DNA of 64,000 nucleotides from Hydractinia symbiolongicarpus (Eukaryota; Cnidaria; Hydrozoa; Anthoathecata; Hydractiniidae), in assembly GCF_029227915.1 (NCBI RefSeq), contig NC_079882.1, forward strand, positions 4,648,001 through 4,712,000. Reading direction: 5' to 3'. How positions within the stretch are numbered: position 1 is the first letter of the stretch; every line of letters begins with the position of its first letter. This document shows, in pieces, positions 56,301 through 64,000 of the stretch. The position numbers and the translations under genes are program-made. The notes under the pieces are model-generated. The model was given only the letters and a program-made list of their open reading frames with translations, searched no databases and was not told where the DNA came from.

Positions 56301-57058
56301 AGAATCAAACACAGTCCTCAAGAGCGCGGTAGCCAATGACAACTAGAATAAAACAAAAACATCTCTCGCTGATTTGATAATAGCCTTAATAATAAGCCTG
56401 ATCTTTTCTTAAGTGCTTGTCAGATTAATTCTCAAAAACAAATATTTTGTCATACTCAGGATGTTAAAATTGATCTATGACCTGCTTTTTAAACACTTTG
56501 ACATGATATCAAAGGGTCAGTTCGCAAAACAACGCTTTCAAAGTCAATCGTCTCAAGAAATAAACAAACTGCAAAAAAAATTGCAACACCAAAATGGGAC
56601 TAACCCTATGCTTCACACTCAACGCAACTCTTAAAATTGTAAAGAAAGGAGTTCAAAAAACTTTACACCTGCTCAAATCAGTAGACCAGAATTAACTTCA
56701 AGCGAATTCCTTGATGAAATAGAGAAGAGCAATTTGATGAACAGATTGTGGGCTTATTCCCAGTGTTCAACAATCACATTATTTTAACCTTTGTGCATTA
56801 AAGTAGATAAGTATTAGAGCGATTATACTCTGTAGATACATAATAATCAGGGTGACGAAGGAATAACATTCTCATTAACTTTGAAGATAAAATTTTAATT
56901 GGTGTTAACTGATAGCAGCTTTCTCTCACTGCAACAACATCTACACCTATAAATTATTTGTCATGTATTAATACATTAAGAAATAAATAAATAAATATTA
57001 AAAATAAATATATTTGTAAAAATCTTTTTCTTGTCTCTGGATTGTGTTTCATAAAGTT
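53301..57058. other. Intergenic region, only doubtful open frames
   Basis: Frames at 53770-54012 (-), 54315-54578 (+), 54670-54861 (+) and 55077-55310 (-) have no recognisable domains. The last includes a 19-bp direct repeat (CTTGTTCCGTAAAACT, about 55130-55169). The one at 54670 has a short hydrophobic start and three cysteines near its end, but its support is weak. Confidence 0.4.
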
Positions 57059-57397
57059 CTATCGTATCACAATAATTCCAATATTACTTTCGTCAAATTT
57101 AATATCTCCCTCATCTATTTTGTCTTGTTTATTGACACATTTAAGTCGGCACAGTAGCTTTGCTTTTAGGCATACCATCTGTTCATCAAAATTGGTCGTT
57201 ATACTATCACATAGATCAAAACTGCCTTGACAATTTCTTCGACAAGTTAACTCATTATATTGTTGTTGATTTGTTTCATGTCCTATTTTGTTTCCAATAC
57301 CGCGCAATGTTTTGATCGCTTTTGCTTCACTGTGTCTAAAAGTAATACCCAATACCACTAATAAAATAAACAAACGCTTGACGTTAAGGTGTAGCAT
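57059..57397 (-). CDS. Small secreted six-cysteine protein (112 aa), paralogue of 61444-61779
   Basis: The frame extends further upstream, but the internal ATG at 57397 (MLHLNVKRLFILLVVLGI) gives a good signal peptide ending near HSEA, and lines up with the start of the paralogue. The mature protein begins KAIKTLRGIGNKIG and has six cysteines, C-x3-C-x6-C-x12-C-x6-C-x3-C, in CRRNCQGSFDLC, then DEQMVC, then CRLKC. An acidic tail FDESNIG follows. Single exon. I do not recognise the family; the spacing suggests a disulphide-linked helical hairpin. Function is unknown. Confidence 0.75.
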   Translation of the reverse strand: MLHLNVKRLFILLVVLGITFRHSEAKAIKTLRGIGNKIGHETNQQQYNELTCRRNCQGSFDLCDSITTNFDEQMVCLKAKLLCRLKCVNKQDKIDEGDIKFDESNIGIIVIR

Positions 57398-57599
57398 ATC
57401 TTTATTGTTTCTTTGTGCCTTCGGTTTTTCTCTTCTGCGGTTGATACTTTCATGTGAAATCACTTTCTCGATCAGTCAATATATAATAAATTCCCGGATC
57501 TTACAAAAATTATTCCTTTTGGATTTTCATCCGGCTTATTTGTTTATGATGCGATACTAAATATTTGCAACGCGTGTCATTTTGTTCAGGTATCCAAGG

Positions 57600-57829
57600 A
57601 TGACGAGATGGCATTTAAAAAAACAACAGAAATGTATCTCTGGAATTTCAATTATTTCTTTACGCTGTATTACTTCTTTATATTGGTCATATTAGTTCAT
57701 CACACAAGACATTTGCGAAGCGATACACAGCAAGTCTTGCAGGAAAATGCAAGGAATTTTGTTTTCTATCAATTTGTCATGGCTGAGGTATTTTTCGTAA
57801 CAAAAGCAGCCTTAATTAGATCCCATTAA
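57600..57829 (+). other. Possible terminal exon with one membrane span
   Basis: An AG precedes VSKDDEMAFKKTTEMYLWNF, then hydrophobic FFTLYYFFILVILV, a charged stretch, and a second apolar run before the stop at 57829. Polyadenylation-like AATAAA follows at 57836. No upstream exon was identified. Confidence 0.3.
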
Positions 57830-60800
57830 TCATGAAATAAACAAACTTGAAACAAAAATAGTTTTCAAAAAAAGCATTTCCTGTTTTTTTTTCACCCCAG
57901 TCCTAGCGCTAAGTAGCCTTAGTAATTCTTAACCATGTTATAAATTCTTTTATATAAAAGTCCAAAGATCAACCTATTGCATTACTAATAGCAACTATTA
58001 ATATCCACAGAAGATAAACGAAACAAGAAACATGTTTTAATCATTTACTTGGATCAAAGATTAATGTTATTATTTGCCTGTAAAAGATATCGGCATTTCT
58101 CTCTCATATATATAACTACAATCAGTAAAAAAATATGTTGGCACGTGACCGCAAATGCCGTTCTTAATAGTAGTAATTTCGGATATTTCTATAGTAGATG
58201 TGGAATTTGAATTTTTTAAAGTTCGATTGTTAATGTTTTACAGAGGAATTCGGCTATTTGTTGTGCTAACTGTTGCTGACGTCAAAATTTTGGCACTTGT
58301 GGAACCTGAAGTGGATCATTTTATAATTTAGCATGTTAACAAGTATTCTATCGCATTCGAAACCGTTCTTAAAGTTATGTTATTGTGCGCTAATGTAATT
58401 AACTCTTCTGATTGGCTGATCAGTCTTTCAAGTACAGTCAACAGAGAAGTTTAACAGCCTTCTACTCACTGTCTTGAGGGTGCTACATTGTTAGGGTCAG
58501 TGACAAATAACTTTGTCACGCTTTTTTCACAAAAATAGCTGCAACTCTATTTCCAAAATTGTCCAGAAAGAGTCCAACAAAAGAGTGATGAAATTTATTT
58601 GTCGCTTGCTTCTTACATGTTATGCCGCACAAGTCAAGATGTTTCTTCCAGTTGATTGTTCACAACAACCGTATAATTAAAGCTATCCTAATTCTTGCAT
58701 CAAATCCCAACAAAGCCACCATAATTATGTTTCAAAACAAGGTCCATGGCCCTAGTACTGTATTTTGTCTGTAAACTTAATGAAAATGACAGAAAAACAC
58801 ATAAAAAACCAAAAAGAAGGCATACTTTAGTAACGAAGCATGTTAACCTAGGCTGTGAATTTTCTGATTTTTACACAGTGATGTTTTTGACACATTATTT
58901 TTCGTCACATCGTTCGTATGAAAGCACACCTTCATGCAAAATTTTTTCTTTGACATCAAATATTGACATTCAATATGCAATGTCAGTTGCCTAATATAAA
59001 ATTTTGAGATGTCATTTAAATACCAACATATTGTTTGAAAGATTTTCACCTGATTAAGGTTCTTGTGTTACAGGTACAGTAAGAAAACCGGCGAATAAAC
59101 GATACTCTAGTATTTGCTAGTGTTTGTACCTTAAATTACAGGTACAGGCTTTAAGAAGAACTTATATAGTCTGACCTGAAGCTTTACGTTGTTTTTTGAA
59201 GCCTTTTCATCCAGACTTGTTTTTATTTTAATAGGAAGAACAAAACTACAGAATTTAACCTCATTTTATAGTTTTTTTCTCAACCTTCTTTAAAATTTAT
59301 GTCTTCATATGAGAAAATTGGGTGTTGATATGGTGATGCAGCTTTATATGACCTCCATTGTGTATGAACATGGCAAAATTAAGATTTGGGTAAAATCCTG
59401 TCTTGGTCAGCAAAATAAATCTTTTAATCTTTTTCAGGTCTTATAATTAACCTTCTTTTTATTGTTATGATTAGAAGAACACGATGCATTTTCGTAATAT
59501 ACTAACGCATCTAATACCCTACATTAAACCAAAAGCGCAAAGTAATCGAGACAAAACTAGCTACTAGTTATTGAGAGCACCACGCATATAGAACATAATT
59601 GGGATTTTTTCAGCTATGAATGATTCATAGCTGAATAGCATAACAAATGAGTAATATAGCAAAAACTCTACGAATTTTTTCACCTTTGGTGCGACATGGA
59701 ATTATTTTTTTACCTGAAAGTTTTATTTCCTCTGTGACAAAGTTAAATTATGTTGGACATTTTTTAAATTAGAATTTTTTATCATATTTTTAAGATGAGT
59801 ATTAGAAATGTTTTCCGTTGTGCTCATTAGCTTTCTAAAACCAAGAACTTAAACTCATAGAATAAAACCAGTTTTCTTCGTGCAGGAGAAGATGCGCTTC
59901 TACTAATTCTCATGCTACCAAAAAAGCTTTGTAAAAACATGGTTAAAATGAGCCAGTCGCGCTTTCTTTCATATCTGCGTTATGTTTGCGGGGTTGTCTA
60001 AATCACCGTCTGTAAAATTGCGGAAACTCGGGAGCCAGTAGCAAGTAGGCCATCTACTTTTCATTTTCTGATACGTGGCTAGTGCAAGGAAGTAGTTCTG
60101 GGAGCAGCCAGTCAATATACGCACCTGTAGTGAGTATATTTGTAGCTTGGCACATTAGAAGGTAAACAAGCATAGAAGTATTGATAAAATCTAAAACTCA
60201 AGATGTATGGCTAATGCAAAATTACTTCTTATGTTATTTTTTTATGATGATCTAAAAGTCATCCATGACAACTTTTAAGGTCAACAGCCATTTTCTACTC
60301 AAATTATTACACTTTTTATATTCATACAATGAATGTATGATATGTATATAACCATTACAGACAAAGCTAATGTTTGCTTACAGTTACAGATATTTTTTAA
60401 AAAAACGTTAGCTTCAAAAATAATTTTTTTTACAATTTTTATTTTTGTGTAAGAAACCTGCACCATCACAACGTTAAAAAGTTTTAAATATAGCTTCATA
60501 TATGAAGAAATTTCAATGTTCAATTTTTACACTTCTACAACTAGTAAAAGTTTCTTCCAACCATTTCTTTATTAACTGAGCAATCTTCCCCAACGTAAAA
60601 AACGCTACTCAAAGTTCATTTATCTAAGTCCAAACCTTTGGGTTTTCCTACTTGTGTACACATTCTTTACTGTACGCATATGCACATGCTGTCATAAAGA
60701 GACACTTCGTAAATTCCAGTTAAAAATTTGGTTGAGACTTTTTATGTTCTTAGGGCAAATCCCTTCTTAAAAGAGATGTGTGTTTTTATTGAGAGAAACT

Positions 60801-61443
60801 TGATGCTTCTGAATGTCATTGAAACTGATAAGAAAAATTATCAGCATAATTTAGTAGAATCACATTTTCATTATTCTTGACAATTAATATCCAATACCCC
60901 GGTGAATGTCGGGACCATGCAGATTGTCTGTAAAATATAAAATGTTGTTAAAAATAATTGTCGCAACAACTTATGAAAAATCGAGAGGTATCTTCAAGAA
61001 CACAACACGAGATTTTTATTATGACGTCTTAATTTTTAGCATTGGTGATTATGAAGCATGAAAAATATATTTTTCAAAAGTCACGGTTTCACACATTACG
61101 TTTTTGTTTTTTTACTTAGCAAATAATATTCAAGAATTTTTTCCAAGCTGATTTTTTTTTGTTCTGCTTAGGCGGACATGAAAAGTAAAAATTTTAATTA
61201 TAATTTACGTGAAGAGAGTTTGAACTAACTCATAAAATAAAAAATCAATCAATTCTTTGTTAAATCTTTTTTTATAAATACATATGGCTACTACAACAGT
61301 CAAATAATTTAAGGTGATAAATAAATAGAATTTAGTAAAACATAATATATTAATTTTCAAATATGTTGCTATACCAGTAAACGTACCAGCGTCAAACTTA
61401 TTTTCTTTCTCTCTTTTTTTTAGTATTATTAATAAATTATAGG
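57830..61443. other. AT-rich intergenic region, nothing recognised
   Basis: No domain-bearing frames, clear repeats or structured elements were found in about 3.6 kb between the two six-cysteine genes. Confidence 0.4.
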
Positions 61444-61779
61444 CTAATTTATAATTATATCATCTCCAATATTACTTTCATCAATTTTAATCTTTTCATC
61501 TTCTACTTTGTCTTGTTCATCGACACATTGAAGTCGACACGTTATTTTTGAATTCAAGCATACTATCTGTTCGTCAATATTTTTTGCCACAGTGTCACAT
61601 AAATCAAATTTGCCTTCGCAATTTCTTTTACATTGACTGGAGTTATTTAGGTCTTGACTCGTTGATTTACCAATTTGATCTTTTAGTCCTCTTAAAGGTG
61701 TAACAGCTCTTGCTTCGCAGTGTTCGTGAAATATAGCCAAGAGCAAAATAAGCATGCAAAAGTTGATCTTACTTGCCAT
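61444..61779 (-). CDS. Small secreted six-cysteine protein (111 aa), paralogue of 57059-57397
   Basis: Starts MASKINFCMLILLLAIFHEH, a signal peptide cut near CEARA. The mature chain RAVTPLRGLKDQIG aligns with KAIKTLRGIGNKIG of the neighbour. Cysteines are in the same spacing, C-x3-C-x6-C-x12-C-x6-C-x3-C (CKRNCEGKFDLC, DEQIVC, CRLQC), followed by an acidic DESNIG tail. Same strand, about 4 kb apart, and similar length point to a tandem duplication. Single exon. Unknown family and role. Confidence 0.78.
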   Translation of the reverse strand: MASKINFCMLILLLAIFHEHCEARAVTPLRGLKDQIGKSTSQDLNNSSQCKRNCEGKFDLCDTVAKNIDEQIVCLNSKITCRLQCVDEQDKVEDEKIKIDESNIGDDIIIN

Positions 61780-63461
61780 TATTATATTTTTGCTTTTCTT
61801 CTTGCTGTTTATCTGTCACTTCTTCTCGTGTATAAGGCTTTCTGGTTTGACTCACTCACAAGCTGCAATATATAAGCAACTGACACAATGGTATCGCCCC
61901 TTTGGTTGCTCACGAGATTATTTTCTTCTGGACAATGCAATTTTAAAAAAAGAATAAAGGAAGGAAAAAGTGCTTGTCATTATAATATTTGTCCGCTTTC
62001 ATAAACTTCACAATAAAGGAAAAATTATGCTAAAGCAGGAATTTGAAGAATGTATTTGATCCTACGTGTTGACATGTCCGTGACAACAATTACTAACAGG
62101 GCTACAACCTTACTTAAACATATCAACAGTACAGCTTGAGGTATCCCTACGAAAACAGGAAAAATATTTAACTTCTCCAAATGTTTAGTTGATATGATGA
62201 GAGGAAACATACTGTTAATGATCGACTTCTTATAAAAAGAAGTCACCATGGTGCCATTTTATGTCAACATTTACATACGTCAGCTAGGCTGTGATGTGTA
62301 ATAGCGGACAATATAATAGAAGTGTGGCTAAGGAAAAGGATTATAATACCCTAGGTAGGTTACGATTATTTTAGTCAATCAGTATGTTCAACCATTGTCT
62401 GGCATGCTAAAATTTAAAATTCACAGAAACATTCTTTCTTTTTTACTGAAGTACATGTATTGATATTCAGCTCGTTTACACTTCACTTCCCTAATCGGTG
62501 GAATGCCAAACGTGTACCTAAAAATACACATGTTTTGTTTTCTCAATTTTTTAACCTTGTTGCAAAATACTTTATTGACGGTAAAAAAATTAACCCAGGA
62601 TTACTGGTTCCATATCAATACATTAAATGAGCTACCAGAGAACAATTAAGACTCCTTTTAACTTCTTACAAAAGTTAATCAGTGTTTAACAATACTGTCT
62701 TTATTTCCTGAACTGCAAAATAAAAGTATTTAAAAGTATATATTTTCTAAAAGCCAAATAAATTCTTATTGAACAGTGTTATTTTTTGCCTGAAAATAAT
62801 AACTTAGGAAGACTTAAAACATTATCGAACACCTGTTTTAAATTTGCCGACTCTAAATCACGGTATTCAAATTTACTCTACTTAAGAACTAAATCCTTGT
62901 CTTAGGTTTTCTTTTTAAGGTTTACCTCCGAATTTATATCACAAAGTTGCTTCATGTTCCCCTCCGTTGTACTTTGTTACTTTTACATTGTCATAAAATC
63001 TTAAATTTTTTTTTTACTGAGCTTTTGACACAGTTCGAGAGCTCTAAAAATCAAAAAATTTGACAAAAAATAAAGACTTGTGTATCTTTAACAAAGCAAC
63101 AAGGGTAAAACTAAAATGACATTACCCACGATTTTTAAAAGGTCGTACACACAACCAATTACTTACGAAAGATTTAGGAATTTAGGTTAACTGTGCAAAA
63201 TGTTGAATAAAAAAATGAAAATGAGGAGGTACTTACTTTAATTGCGATATAAGAGATGGTAGTTTAGTGCCCCAATGATAAATTTGTTTTGATCTATAGC
63301 TAATTTTATACAGAATTCGTAGGGAACTTTTAAAAGGAGAAGCAAAATAATTGAGAACAAAGCACATTTACAAACATGAATTCTGTATTACTTTTTTCTA
63401 CATGTCACGCTCGTACATGTCACCATTATTATGTGCTGGCGTCAGCATTTTTATTAAGTTA
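61780..63461. other. AT-rich intergenic region, nothing recognised
   Basis: Short frames at 61754-61957 (+) and 62025-62249 (-) are hydrophobic but lack context. No repeats of note. Confidence 0.4.
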
Positions 63462-64000
63462 TCTTATATAATAATACGCCAGTTCCGTGTGTCTGTAACA
63501 GGCAAAGTGGATATGTTCGTTTTCCTTTGATCTTACCGAAATTTTTTGAACTTACCGAAAAATGCATGTCTAATATGTCAAATTTTCTGACGTTACGACG
63601 CAACGTCAATAACACTACTTTAACGTCAATATCCTATATTAAATTAATGAAGCCATTACACTCCACTTAAAACTTAAAGGCCAAATAACGTGGAAACGAA
63701 GTGGTGACGTCAATGATTTCTCACCGCGTGGATAACTAGGGACCACCTAGGACCAATTTGGGTAATTTTCCCAAACCTGGGTCCTCGAATCCGTTTCGGA
63801 ACGGACGGGTTGATGACTTCATCAAAAAACCTTCACAAACCCTAATATCTCTGCAACCGTTTATCAAAAGTACACGATCCTATACATTTTTTTGATCAGC
63901 GTTTCAAAATCTATACGATGAAGGCAACAAGTATACAAATTTCTAAAAAAAAAAAAATTTAACCCTTATATCTCATTGACCGGTCATCAAAACCACACGA
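63462..64000 (+). mobile_element. Helitron-like non-autonomous element, 5' part (runs off the window)
   Basis: A|TCTTATATAATAATACGCC start at 63462, then TGTGTCTGTAACAGGCAAAG. The interior closely follows the 19604-20343 copy (GGAAACGAAGTGGTGACGTCA; TCCGTTTCGGAACGGACG; ATGAAGGCAACAAGTATACA). The 3' hairpin end should lie just beyond the window. Confidence 0.7.

Overview
The window looks like AT-rich animal (metazoan) nuclear DNA, most likely from a cnidarian, possibly a hydrozoan. Genes are sparse and intron-split, with GT...AG introns. The repeats are dense and diverse: Penelope-like elements, non-LTR retrotransposons, Copia, hAT, Tigger/pogo, Helitron-like elements and a tRNA-derived SINE. 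Short (GCTA)n runs recur. The lineage is inferred from this mix; no species marker was identified.

Layout. 885-3171 (-) is a complete four-exon XBP1 homologue, the bZIP transcription factor of the unfolded protein response. Exon 3 carries a 23-nt IRE1-type cytoplasmic intron; removing it switches the reading frame of the last exon. A divergent promoter of about 1.25 kb separates it from SLX1 (4421-8819, +), a four-exon structure-specific endonuclease subunit whose second intron holds an antisense non-LTR retrotransposon relic. 9663-12512 (+) is a three-exon multi-pass membrane protein that I place tentatively near TMEM121, with a broken relative at 23230-23816. 13814-14730 (-) is a short two-exon immunity-related-GTPase-like gene with a possible decayed P-loop remnant at 15592-15804. 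20538-21426 (+) is a class A GPCR interrupted by a frameshift in an A11 run. Three small secreted cysteine-rich proteins (31168-31476, 57059-57397 and 61444-61779, all -) share a cysteine spacing; the last two are clear paralogues.

Mobile elements fill much of the rest. They include Helitron-like units in tandem (about 19370-20343 and 46570-47377, with others), a hAT element (24360-26716) nested inside one of these units, and two Penelope-like fragments (about 35479-35967 and 52786-53300). There is also a tRNA-headed SINE with an (AAT)n tail (37757-38145), a nearly intact Copia element (38907-43311) with two in-frame stops and a copia-type half-tRNA primer-binding site, a second non-LTR element (48945-51306), and a Tigger-like element keeping only a CENP-B-type DNA-binding domain (52105-52783).

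The genes do not form an operon or an obvious pathway. The best biology is the XBP1 dual-frame switch with its unusual IRE1 loops, followed by the secreted six-cysteine family. Long stretches (for example 15805-19370, 26725-31167, 32190-35478, 43312-46017, 53300-57058 and 57830-61443) hold only AT-rich DNA with scattered repeats and no gene I can support.
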